A DNA stretch of 64,000 nucleotides from Trametes villosa (lineage: Eukaryota; Basidiomycota; Agaricomycetes; Polyporales; Polyporaceae): positions 682,001-746,000 of the forward strand of contig PUDQ02000001.1 in NCBI GenBank assembly GCA_002964805.2. The letters run 5' to 3'. Below are positions 12,979 through 23,474 of this stretch, piece by piece. The position numbers were made by a program, and so were the translations under genes. The notes under the pieces were generated by a model that worked only from the letters and a program-made list of their open reading frames with translations, was not told where the DNA came from and did no database searches. Each line of letters opens with the position of its first letter. The first letter of the stretch is position 1.

Positions 12979-14717
12979 TTAAACCGCCAACTTGACGGCG
13001 TTCTGGGCGGCCTCGTCGAGGTCGTCGAAGGGAATGATCTTGAGACCGGACTGGCGGATCATGCTGAAGACCCGTTCAGATTCAATACGCTCGGAGTGAA
13101 CTAGATGAACTTACTCCTTCGCCTCAGCCTCCTTCGTGCCCTTGAGACGGACAACCAGGGGAACCTCGAGCGAGAGCTCCTTGGCGGCGTTGATAACGCC
13201 CTCGGCGATGTAGTCGCAGCGCATGATACCTATAATTCGTCAGACGCGAGCGCGAGTGCAGAACATAGGTTTGGACGTACCACCGAAGATGTTGATGAAG
13301 ATGCTCTTCACCTTGGGGTCGGAGACGAGAATCTCGAACGCCTTCTTGACAGTCTCGGGGGTGGCGCCACTAGCATAGCCTTAGGTGTAGGGAAGCGACC
13401 GAGTGGAAATGAAGCGCACTCACCCTCCGACGTCAAGGAAGTTCGCGGGGTTGCCGCCGTGCAGCGCAAGCACATCCATGGTCGCCATGGCCAGACCAGC
13501 ACCGTTCACCAAGCAGCCGATGCTGCCGTCAAGCTTGATGAAGTTCAGGTTGTACTTCTGGGCCTCAACCTCAGACGGCTCCTCCTGCGTAACGTCGCGG
13601 AGAGCGAAGACGTCCTTCTGACGGAAGTCGGCGTTGTCGTCGAAGCCGAACTTCGCGTCCATGCTACACAAACATGAGCTCCCACGTCTCCCTGTCCAAA
13701 AGGCAACTTATACGTACCAGAGGACGTGACCATCGGAAGTCTCGCCTAGGGGGTTAATCTCAATCTGCGTCGCGTCCTTGTCCTTGAAGATCTTGTAGAG
13801 GCGGATGAAGATGTCCGCAGCCTCGCTCTGCGCGCCCTCAGACTTGAAGCCCAACTTCTTCGCGAGCGCGACAGCCTCGGCCTTGTCGAGACCCTTCTCG
13901 AAGTCAATGGGGGTAGTGATGATTGCATTGGGGTCCTTCGCGGCGACCTCCTCAATGTTCATTCCGCCCTGCGCCGACGCGACGAGCACGGGGCCTCCGA
14001 TGTTCCGGTCGTTCAAGACCGCAACGTAATACTCGTGGGAGGGGTCCCGACGTTCCGCGAGCATGACCTTCACGGAACTCCGTTAGGGGAGTTAACGCGG
14101 GAGACGGAGGGATTCGTACGGCGTTACAGAGACGTCCGGCGGCACCCGTCTGCTTGGTGATGAGCTTCGCGCCGATCATCTTGCTGGCCAGCTCTTTGGC
14201 CTGCTCGGGGCTGGGGGAGAGGCCGGGGACGTTCAGCGTAAGCATATCCAGTATGAGAGCACTATGCGCACCTCTCCACGACGTGCACACCACCCTGCAG
14301 CCCATTGTCGAAGTGACCCTTTCCGCGACCGCCCGCGAGGACTTGGGCCTTGATTACGCTGCCGGTAGAGCCTGTCCGAGCGAGCAGTGAGCGACAGTGC
14401 GTTATACCGTTGAGCGAGCACCTACCGAACTGCTTCGCGATCTCGAAAGCCTCCTCGGGGGTCTTGGCAGCGATGCTTTTGGGCGTCGGGATGCCATACT
14501 ATGTATCCAGAGTCAATGGTACCCGCGACGCCGCCCTGCGACATGTATGAAGTACCGAGTTGAGCAGGTTCACTGATTGGTATTCGTGGATGGAGAGGAA
14601 GCGCTTCTGACCCGCAGATGCGGCCTGTACGCGTCACTGTGAGCATACACGCGCCATACGACGAGAGCAGCGACGTACACGAGCCAACGAGCCAGCTTTC
14701 CTGAGCGACGCGAGCAT
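12979..14717 (-). CDS. LSC2: Succinate-CoA ligase subunit beta, mitochondrial
   Basis: Beta subunit of succinyl-CoA synthetase in the TCA cycle, converting succinyl-CoA to succinate with nucleotide triphosphate formation in the matrix. Ten exons give 416 aa: 14717-14679, 14624-14556, 14498-14426, 14371-14272, 14210-14120, 14067-13718, 13663-13424, 13369-13281, 13229-13115, 13063-12979. All introns are GT-AG, 51-61 bp. A short Arg-rich transit peptide ([13 protein letters not shown]) is followed by [15 protein letters not shown], the ATP-grasp block [46 protein letters not shown], and the FINIFGGI...RCD ligase block. Length matches the family (about 417-427). Start choice rests on the transit peptide and exact splice phase. 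Divergent from the DinB-like gene. Nucleotide specificity cannot be told from this. Confidence 0.95.
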
Positions 14718-15289
14718 TTGGAGTAGGGCGGCCGTAGAGTGGGAGGAGGAGAAGGTGCTGGCAGAGGCAGAGGCCGGAGCAGCGGCGGTGTGCGTCGTGA
14801 TTCTTTGGGTGCTTAGTCAGCAACGCATGCTTTTAGAGTGCGCTGCACGGCTGATGGCCATCTTCATCCGGGACGACGACGACGGTTGATTTGCTTGTGG
14901 TCTGCCTGTCTCTCACCGCCCTGCCTTGGTCTTCGTGATCAGCTCGCTGCGGACATGTTCTGGTAGATGGACGCTATCCTCGCTTTGAGTTCGGACCGCT
15001 CAGACTACGGAGTCGTTCGAAATTGTGCAGAGGAACATACCCCCGTACCTCCTCTCGTCTTTACCCGCCCATGTACTCTCCGCGAATCTGGCAATCAATT
15101 TGGTCCTTAACTTGCCATCCCTGTCCATGCCCTCTCTTATATCCGGAGTGACAAAACTTCCCGCAAGGGGCGAGCCTCGTGTGAGTCGCGCACTCACCTG
15201 ACTCAGTCGGTTCCACGAATATACAGGTGGCGTTCGCGTTTGCTCCTGACCACAACTCGCATACCACTACACCCTCACAACCCGCTGCG
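14718..15289. other. Divergent intergenic region LSC2 / DinB-like
   Basis: 572 bp between two outward-facing start codons, holding both promoters. Open frames here are short. No TATA box or RNA gene was recognised. Confidence 0.45.
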
Positions 15290-16088
15290 ATGGCCACACC
15301 TTCGACCGAACAAAATGGCGTGTCAGATGCGGCAGCCTCTCGCGCACGCCTACTAGAGGTGTCCACCGCCGTCCTACGTCAAGCGGTCAATCTCGTGGAG
15401 AATAGCCTTGCTTCTGACGAACAGCTCACCACGCACTCAAACTATATACCCGGCTCAACGATAGGTACGTCGCCTTGCGATTTCGTTCAGTACCTCACTA
15501 ACCTAGCATTACAGGGAAACATCTCCGGCATGCCCGTGATCACTTCGTGCTCCTCATAGAGTCAATATCCACGCCGGCGCCACATATCTTGAATTACGAC
15601 AAGAGAGCGCGCAATACGCCCATGGAAAGCCAGCGCAAAGCTGCCGCAGATGCGTTCAATGACGCTATCGCGCAACTGCACAAAGTCGTCCCAACCGCGA
15701 ATCTGACCGAGCCCATTACCTTGCACGCGGTGACGCCATATCCTCAGGTTCTAGAAACCACCTTCGGGCGGGAGGTGCGTCGAACTTACCGCATCGATGC
15801 ATCGACACCTTCGAACTGACACGTTACGGAAGCTATGGTTTGCAGGTCTACATGCGATACACCACTGGTCAATGGTGAGTGATGGTATGGTACTGCATAC
15901 CTTTGTTCTCAACGCGACCTACCATAGGTGCGAGTCATTGCGGGCGAACTTGTGAGTTGTCCTAGACATGAACACGAGTGCCTACTTACCCGAAACAGGG
16001 CATCAAAATGGACGATACGTTCGGCTTCGCTCCCTCTACAATCGTCCACATGGAAGAGAAGGCAGCCCTCGGCAAACCTAAGATATAG
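15290..16088 (+). CDS. DinB-like (YfiT/DinB four-helix bundle) protein
   Basis: Five exons: 15290-15464, 15515-15774, 15833-15874, 15928-15951, 15999-16088, giving 196 aa. Exons 3 and 4 are only 42 and 24 nt. The fold call rests on the DinB-style histidines: a helix with KHLRHARDHF (residues 60-69) and a HxxxH pair in GLHAIHHWSMVRVIAGELG (His152 and His156), which in the superfamily bind a divalent metal. Bacterial relatives include thiol-dependent transferases and damage-inducible DinB, but fungal members have no settled function. The C-terminus (APSTIVHMEEKAALGKPKI) looks intact. Alternative: a diverged hydrolase of the same fold. Confidence 0.75.
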
Positions 16089-17168
16089 GCATCTTGGACT
16101 CTGCCTCGCTCTAGATACCGTCTTTCACTGCTTGAATCATCACGATGCTATCCTGTTTTGCGCTACTCCATCGACGTCACATCCGCAAACATATGTCGCA
16201 CAAGTACTCGTGAGATGTATATGTATTCAGCAGGTATGCTCTCCATGGACTAGTGTTCTGTAGCACAGGAAACCATACATTGATCAGGCGAAAACAGACA
16301 GGAGCGACTGAAACGATATAAGAGAAAGCGCATTTTGGTTTCCCCACCCATGCGCCGCCCCGAGATACGGAGGCCGCGCACAGAGGGTACTTATCCCGAG
16401 GACCACGAAAAGGTATGCGCCAGGACCGAAGTCCCTCCCTCGAGACGCACCTTTATGTTCGTCCTCTTGCAGGACGATAAGACCCGTCGTCTTGTAGAAT
16501 GTACCACCCATCTTCGGTCTCAGAGGGTGGAAGACGGGAATGAGGAGCAGACGTCCCTCTGGCCAGGTACTTATCCCCTCGCGGGCGGCGGGCAGAAGGC
16601 TGACAGTCTGGGGGACATACTCGATGGGTTCGATCGGGCTGAGAGCCGCGTTCGAACAGATGCTCTAGACCGTCAGCCTCATCCACTAGGTTGTAGCACG
16701 CACGGCGTAAGCTCGACAAACTGCTCAAACAAGGTCTGGTCGGAGCCGGGCGCGGACTTGCGAGGCTACTAGTAGTACATAGTACTGTATTGAGCACCCT
16801 CCGTAATCGCGTGAGCAGCAATCCGATTCCTATTCCTTCGTCTATACGCTGCGTGGACACTGAGCATCTAGTTATAAGACGTGGCACCGCTAGTAGTGCG
16901 TCAGCACTTCAAATAGTAGCCGTACACTTGCTTAGGGAGAGATTACGGCGGGATGGTAGACTCGACTCGGAAGTCGATGACGATCGAGTGGGCGTCTGGA
17001 AGTAGTGCCACTGTGCCAGTGACCGCAAGCGCCTGAGATTGATCGGGAAGCGTGCGCGGTGGCGCGCGGGGGCAAGTGCAGTGGCCGCCCTTCTCAACCT
17101 GGCTTCCTATCGAGCAGCCACCTGCCTCGGCCACCCCCAACCCATCCGCCCTCCCGTAAATATTCAAC
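16089..17168. other. Intergenic region upstream of the histone deacetylase; possible hidden minus-strand exons
   Basis: 1080 bp without a supported gene. On the minus strand there are two GGGATAAGTAC donor-like sites (plus-strand copies at 16387-16397 and 16567-16577) and modest open frames between 16284 and 16887. No family was recognised and I could not build a coherent model. The right end should hold the HDAC promoter. Confidence 0.4.
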
Positions 17169-19446
17169 ATGCCTCCAGAAATGATTCCAATAGACGGGGA
17201 GCAGAAGAAGCGTGTAGTACGTTTTATCTCGTGAATGCTGCTCAAGCACGCACCCTGAGTCTCGCTCGACTCTCCCCACAGTGTTACTTTTTCGACTCGG
17301 ATGTCAGTGGCTTCCACTATGGACCAGGTCACCCGTAAGCTCGACATTTATGGCTCTACGCTAACTGTACTGACACATTTTAGGATGAAACCCACGCGTA
17401 TACGGATGTGCCATTCGTTAGTCATGAACTATGGCCTGTACAAACGCATGGAGATCTTTGTACGTCGCTCTCCCCTCTTTCGTCAATAATGCTCCCAGCC
17501 CATAACTGACGCGTGTCGCATATTTTAGAGAGCCAAGCCTGCTACAAAGCGGGAGATGACACAGTTCCATTCCGACGAATACGTCGACTTCTTGAGCAAG
17601 ATCACGCCCGTCAACATGAACTCGTTCATCAAGGAGCAGCATAAATGCAAGTATTGCAGCATCCAAGCTATAGATCAAACTTAACGAACTAACACACTAT
17701 TACAGGCAATGTTGGGGATGATTGCCCAGTATTTGATGGTCTGTTCGACTACTGCGCTATTTCTGCAGGCGGTTCTATGGGTACGCTGGCATCCAGCCTC
17801 ACTTAGGCTGTAGCTCACCAGTTCTGCGTTCAGAGGGTGCTGCGAGGTTGAGTAGAGACAAGTGCGACATCGCAGTGAACTGGGCCGGGGGCCTGCACCA
17901 CGCCAAGAAGAGCGAAGCTAGCGGTTTCTGCTACGTCAATGGTCAGTGTTTTCTCTCATTATTATCCGTTTTGGACTAACTGTAGTGTACAGACATTGTA
18001 TTGGGCATCCTCGAACTCCTCAGGTAAGCAGTTGCAGCGCCCGACAAGGCACACACAAACTGACCGTTATCCAGATATCATAGCCGCGTCCTCTACATCG
18101 ACATAGACGTACACCATGGAGATGGCGTCGAGGAGGCTTTCTACACCACAGACCGCGTCATGACAGTGAGCTTCCACAAATATGGCGAGTTCTTCCCCGG
18201 AACGGGAGAGCTTCGGGTATGACGCGTTTACCCATCCATCTCGGGTGTTACTGATTCCCAACGGGGCTCCGCAGGACGTCGGCATTGGCAAGGGAAAGTA
18301 CTACGCCCTCAACTTCCCCCTGAGAGATGGCATCACGAATGAGAACTACAAGAGCGTGTTCGAGCCTGTAAGTGCTATCAAGATCACCGTGTCTGACGGT
18401 GCTCACCCCGTACAGGTTATCCAACAAGTCATGGAATCATACGATCCTGGTGCAGTCGTTCTGCAATGTGGAACGGACTCCCTATCAGGGGACAAGCTTG
18501 GTTGCTTCAACCTGTCTATGCGGGGTATGTTGTCTCTTTCAACTCGCGTGAATTTCACAGGAGGTTCAACATCTCGGCAGGTCACGCAAATTGCGTGAAG
18601 TTTGTTAAATCGTTCAACAAGCCCCTGCTCCTCGTCGGTGGCGGCGGTTACACTATGCGCAATGTAAGCAGGTGTTGGGCCTATGAGACCGGGCTTGCTG
18701 CGGGTGTAGAACTAGGCAAAGGTGCGTCAGCACGTCTCGGAGAGACCGCCACACTGCTCATCCGCTTTCCCATGACCTCCCAGAAATTCCCATGAACGAG
18801 TACTACGAGTACTTTGGCCCAGACTACGAGCTGGACGTAAAGTCGTCCAACATGGACGACATGAACTCTCCCGAATACCTGGAGCGAGTGAAGGGTATCG
18901 TCCTCGAGCATTTGCGGCATGTTGGCGGTCCGCCGAGCGTACAGATGACCGGTTCGTGTCTCCGGCAACGCTCCAAGGCTCCCATTAACGCTTCACACAG
19001 ATGTCCCCCGGATGCCGGTTGACGAGGCGGTCGAGGACGATCCCGACGAGGACATGGAAGATCCCAACGAGCGGCGATCAACGCGCCGTCTGGACGCTCG
19101 TCGGCAAGCAGACGGCGAGCTTTCGGACTCGGACGATGAGGGCGAAGGCGGCAGGCGCAACCACGCGAGCCACAAGGAGGCCGACTCCCCGACGACAGGG
19201 CGGCGGTTCGGGGCAGCGGTCGGCATCATGAGCACGGGCACTACGCACGGTGTTGGGCCCAGCGGGGCGGCCGCTGGAGCCGCTGCTGCTGCACCTGCGG
19301 CGCTAGCAGCGGCTGCAGAACAGTCCGATATGGACGTGGACGATGGTGTCCCGCTCTCGCAGGTCGCAAAGAACAAGCCCGCGGCACCCTCGGCCACCAC
19401 GAATGGTGCTGGTCCCGCGCCGAAGGACGATGGAGACCGCTCATAG
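17169..19446 (+). CDS. RPD3: Class I histone deacetylase, Rpd3/HDAC1 type
   Basis: Zn-dependent deacetylase of histone lysines, catalytic core of Rpd3/Sin3 complexes in the nucleus. Thirteen exons give 535 aa: 17169-17216, 17282-17334, 17384-17459, 17529-17646, 17706-17780, 17834-17941, 17993-18023, 18075-18216, 18275-18367, 18416-18524, 18581-18721, 18784-18951, 19001-19446. Visible active site: His145-His146 in GGLHHAKK, zinc ligands Asp181, His183 (DIDVHHGDG) and Asp269 ([10 protein letters not shown]), Tyr308 in GGGGYTMRN. The catalytic domain fills residues 14-340. The tail (about 388-535) is acidic, then Ala/Gly-rich, as in fungal Rpd3. Intron 4 starts with GC (17647), see findings. The possible Rxt2-like gene 10 kb away would encode a partner. 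All catalytic residues are present. Confidence 0.97.
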
Positions 19447-19760
19447 TCACTGTACAATGTCTCGTCAGGTTTCGTATGTGGTATTACTAGCACCCCCGTT
19501 GTACTCTCCGTCGACCGTCCCAATCTTAGCCCTCTGCCTCATGCTTGCACATGTGTGCTATCCTTAGCTGGATCATGCTCCGCTTCCCCAGGGAGACGCG
19601 AGAGGGGACGCGCCGCTGGGTAAGCATACGTCACGCGTATCTCACGTGATAGCGACATAATGAGTAAGGACGCGACGGATCCGAAAGTGGCTGAGTCTTC
19701 CTCCTCTCCACTCCACAGTGCACACACTCTTCGTCTACCCACACACTCTGCACACACGCC
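19447..19760. promoter_or_regulatory. Promoter region of XPA/RAD14 with CRE-like, MCB and E-box motifs
   Basis: 314 bp between HDAC stop and XPA start. It holds TACGTCA at 19627-19633, overlapping ACGCGT at 19633-19638 (MluI cell-cycle box consensus), and CACGTG at 19643-19648. The left part is the HDAC 3' region. The motifs are seen directly; their use is inferred. Confidence 0.5.
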
Positions 19761-20922
19761 ATGGACACACCAGGTGCCTCTAGCTCACGCTACACCACAC
19801 CTCCTCCGCGGAGGCCTCAGAATCTGGACTTGACACCGGAGCAAGTCAAGCGGATAGAGCTCAATCGTCTCAAAGGTGGATAGCCCGTCAGCTCTGCTTG
19901 CCGGGCGTGCTCATAACAGGTCAGCGAAGGCTAGACAGCGTGAGCGCGAAGCCTCGTCATCATCTTCCTCCACTACGAATGCGAACGGCAAGCGGCCCCT
20001 CGGTGTCGTGCCCGCGACATCGACGTCACCCACCGCTCCCAAGCCTCCGCCCAAGCTAAAGCGGGACTCCCGGCTCGGCAAATACTTCGAGTATGACTTG
20101 TCTAAGATGGTCAATACGAAGGGAGGTTTCCTGGTTGAGGATGGAAAGGAGGTGGACGAGGAGGTACGGGCGAAGGAGAAGGAGCGAGAGCGGCAGAGGG
20201 CAATGCAGAACTTGGAACCTCGTAGGTGCACATTTCGGCCGCTATACCCCCTATGCTGAATGAGCACTAGCAATATACCTGGACCCCAAGCTCAACCCTC
20301 GCTGCAGGGAGTGTAACTCCATGGATATCGACCAGACTTATAAGAAGGTCTTCGGGTGTCTCGTCTGCAATAAGTGCAAGAACGAGAAGCCGGAGAAGTA
20401 CAGTCTTCTCACGAAGACGGAGTGCAAAGATGTGCGTAGACTACCTATCTATGACTACACCGCCAGCTCATATCGTTTCCCTCAGGACTACCTCCTAACA
20501 GATCGTGAGGCGTCCTGGATTGCCATATAACACCACTCTCTAACTCATCGTTTCTAGCGGAGCTTCGCGATCAAGAGCTCATGCCGCATCTTCTCAAGGC
20601 AAATCCGCACAAGTCGACCTTCGCCAACATGATGCTCTTCCTGCGCTATCAGGTCGAGGACTTCGCCTGGAAGAAGTGGGGGTCTCCGGAGGCCTTGGAT
20701 GCAGAATGGCAGCGGCGCGTAGACGAGAAGAAAAAGAAGAAGAACAAGAAGTTCGAGGACAGCCTGAAGGAGCTGCGACGCCGGACCAGAGAGACGGTGT
20801 GGCAGAAGCGGAAGGACCAGGAACACAAGCACATCTTCGGTGTGGTGGAGAAGGGTGCAGACGGTGTCGGGAAGCAGGTCTGTCACGAATGTGGGTTCAC
20901 CATCGATGTAGAGGAGTTCTAG
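19761..20922 (+). CDS. RAD14: DNA repair protein XPA homolog
   Basis: Damage-verification scaffold of nucleotide excision repair, binding kinked DNA, RPA and TFIIH in the nucleus. Five exons give 318 aa: 19761-19875, 19925-20221, 20271-20431, 20486-20504 (19 nt), 20558-20922. The zinc finger is C-x2-C-x17-C-x2-C with Cys149, Cys152, Cys170 and Cys173. It is followed by LLTKTECKDDYLLTDPEL, the hallmark XPA_C start, and by HKSTFANMMLFLRYQVEDFAWKKWGS. A Lys-rich helix follows, and the C-terminus carries an extra CHECGF pair typical of fungal Rad14-like proteins. Exon 2 begins at 19925 rather than at the nearer AG because only this keeps AKARQRERE in frame. The length fits the family. Confidence 0.93.
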
Positions 20923-21259
20923 TGCCCGGAAGCTATCAGTGCAATAACATGCGAGCTCGGTGAATGCGTTATTGCATGATATCTCGGACAGCCCTCGCGG
21001 TGTGAGCTGACGGAATCGCCGAAGTTGCTTGGCCTGCGTCCAGGGGGATGCGGAAGGCTGCCCCCGCCTCCGGCAGAGCGGATAGCCGGTGCCGATCACC
21101 CAGCACAGCTGCGTCTCTTTCTCCGTGGCTTTCGGCGCGCAGGAACACCGAGCGCGCTGACGGTCGCACCGCGTCTCGTATATAAACCAGTCGTCGCCTA
21201 GCCTACATTCACCTGCTGCTCACCGTGTCTCCCTCGCTTATCTCCTAATTGCTGCACTA
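20923..21259. promoter_or_regulatory. Promoter of the acyl-CoA thioesterase gene
   Basis: 337 bp between XPA stop and the next start. A TATA box (TATATAAA) lies at 21179-21186, 74 bp before the start codon, followed by a CT-rich leader. Confidence 0.6.
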
Positions 21260-22684
21260 ATGGCCGAGAACGACAACCAGTGGGGTCACGAGCAGATATC
21301 CTCGGCCCTCGAGGTGGAACAGCTCGATGTGAACCTGTATCGGTCCAAGACGCTCTACTTGCCACCTCGGGCGCGGGGCGTGTTCGGTGGCCAAGTTATC
21401 TCCCAGGCGTTGGTGTCCGCGAATAACTGCGTCGACCCCGCTTTCAGTCTGCACGTACGTGATGACCATGGTCGTCATGAGTAACACGAGCTTAACCATT
21501 GGTCCGGTTGTCCACCATATCCCTAGTCCTTGCATGTGAGCAGCGTCCTCCCCAGCTCCTATTCAACGCGACATCTAACCGCGCATAGTGCTACTTCCTC
21601 TTAAGCGCGTCCGCCGCTGTGCCCATCCTTTACAATGTCGACCGCGTACGCGACGGACGCTCCTATGTGACGCGTGCCGTCCGCGCCGTCCAGCGCGGCC
21701 GCACCATCTTCATCATGCTCTGCTCATTCCAACGCCCGGAACCCCGGCAACCTACCTTCCAGCTGCCTATGCCCCCGAACGTACCCCCGCCGGACGCATG
21801 CGAGGGCACAGAGGTCATCTATGAGCGGCTGTTCAAGGAGACGACGGACGCTAAAGTCAAAGAGTTCTGCCTTACCGCGTTGGAGGTGCCGAATCTTGTG
21901 CTGTGTATGCAAGCAGTCCCCGCTCACCCTGATACACCGGCTCCAGGAACGGCGACGCAGCCCCATCGAGGTGAAGTTGGCCGGCGTGAGGGAGTCCGAC
22001 GACGGCCTCCCGACGTTCCTGTACTGGCACAAGGCGAGGAATACCCCCGTGCGCTATGACCCCGCTTTCCAGAAGGTCTGTGCAGGTTTGCTGCGCCTTC
22101 GCGACCGTCGTGTTGACCGCCCTCGCATCTAGTGCATTCTCAGCTATATCTCCGACTCGCAATTGTAGGGGACTTTGCTGACACTGTCGGCTGTTCGCTG
22201 ACGTTACCGCTCTTGCTCACAGCATCGGCACCGCTCGCCGAACATTGGGCTACGTCAACCAGGGAGGGAAGGGTCCCACCAAGGTTGTCATGCAGGTCGG
22301 CATCGCTTGTAACTTATAATAATGCTACACAGTACACTGACCCCGAGATCGCCTTGCAGACTTCCTTGGATCATGCAATTAGCTTCTACAGTGACGACTT
22401 CGACTGTGGCGACTGGCTCCTCTACGTTGTGCGTTTCTCTGTGGAAACGTTGCAATCTCAGACTCACTGTTGTTTATAGATCGTTAGCGAGAGCGCTGCC
22501 AGTGGGCGAGCATCAGTGCACGGTAGAGTGAGTTGCTGCCTGAGACTCATGGTAACGGCGCCCCGCTAACATCCCGCAGATGTACACCCCTGCCGGTACT
22601 CTGGTCGCAGTGTGCAATCAGGAGGGCGTGGTTCGGGTGGACGACAGGGAAGCACGCGCATCCTCTGTTGCGCCGAAGCTGTGA
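21260..22684 (+). CDS. Acyl-CoA thioesterase II (TesB/ACOT8 type), probably peroxisomal
   Basis: Hydrolyses acyl-CoA to free acid and CoA; the fungal enzymes act beside beta-oxidation. Nine exons give 318 aa: 21260-21454, 21527-21535, 21589-21885, 21947-22075, 22133-22164, 22223-22295, 22360-22428, 22480-22527, 22580-22684. Double-hotdog landmarks are VFGGQVISQAL, SLHCYFLLSAS, VDRVRDGRSYVTRAV, LDHAISFYSDDFDCGDWLLY with the conserved Asp, the SAASGRASVHGRMYTPAGTLVA block and QEGVVR. The C-terminus ends in PKL, which resembles a weak PTS1 peroxisomal signal. Exon 2 is only 9 nt; skipping it keeps frame, so it may be optional. Without it a single 134-bp intron would be needed, longer than its neighbours. 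The catalytic Asp/Gln/Ser-Thr set looks intact. Confidence 0.9.
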
Positions 22685-23027
22685 GCTATCTTTGGAGGTG
22701 TCTTGCTGGTGGTGCTTAGAGCGTAGACGGAGGATCATCTGGATCGCAGGGACATGGATGCATACAGGGCATATAGTGTACTTCACATACAATAATGGAT
22801 ACGGCAACCGTACAACCCTAGCACGACATTTGCGACGGCCCTCGGATCCTGGGAGCAAACTGGGTGTGCGGGGATAGGGAGATAGATTGCGTAAGTATAC
22901 ACTACCCGCGGTCGAGAGCTTTTCGAGCGTGACAGAAAGCGTGGTGAGACATCGATGCGATAATCCAGGCGGCTATGCTACTGCATGGAGAGCGAAGGAG
23001 AGAAAGACCCAGGATCCAAGGGACCGC
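22685..23027. terminator. Convergent 3' region thioesterase / eS27
   Basis: 343 bp between two facing stop codons. AT-rich runs at 22775-22815 (ATACAATAATGG and similar) suit 3' end processing. No gene was seen. Confidence 0.4.
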
Positions 23028-23474
23028 TTAGTTCTTCCGACGGTACGAGCTCCCTGTGGGAGAGGGCTGATTCAGCGCGCGATAGGAGCAAACGATGCGG
23101 GCGAACGTACCCTCCGTCAGTCTCGCCTTACCACCAGTGGGCTGGCAGAGAACGCTGCCGCATGCGGCGCACAGGACGACGGTCTGCGCGTGCGAGAAAA
23201 CGGTCGTGATGGCGAAGCAGCCTGGGCAACAACGGTCGCATGAGCAAGGCGGCAGCTTTGGCAGCGTATGTCCAACGCACCAGGGCACTTCACGTCCATG
23301 AAGTAGGAGTTGGGGGACTGCACAAGGCGCTTGAGCTTGTGCCTGCGCTTCTCGGAGTCAGCGGAGGGGTTGAGGAGGTCGACGGCGAGAGTCTGGTCGG
23401 CAAAGAGTCAGCATCGTGATCTAACCGCGATAGCGAGCACAGGCGTCGGTCGCAGGACGAGCAAAACGCACCAT
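23028..23474 (-). CDS. RPS27: 40S ribosomal protein eS27
   Basis: Small-subunit ribosomal protein with a C4 zinc finger. Four exons give 83 aa: 23474-23472, 23392-23281, 23221-23111, 23053-23028. Exon 1 carries only the ATG before intron 1, a layout common in fungal ribosomal protein genes. The sequence shows [39 protein letters not shown], then [30 protein letters not shown] and a basic end SSYRRKN. The finger is CPGC ... CAAC. Length equals the family standard. Upstream (23475-24500) the gene has no close neighbour on its strand. Confidence 0.95.
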
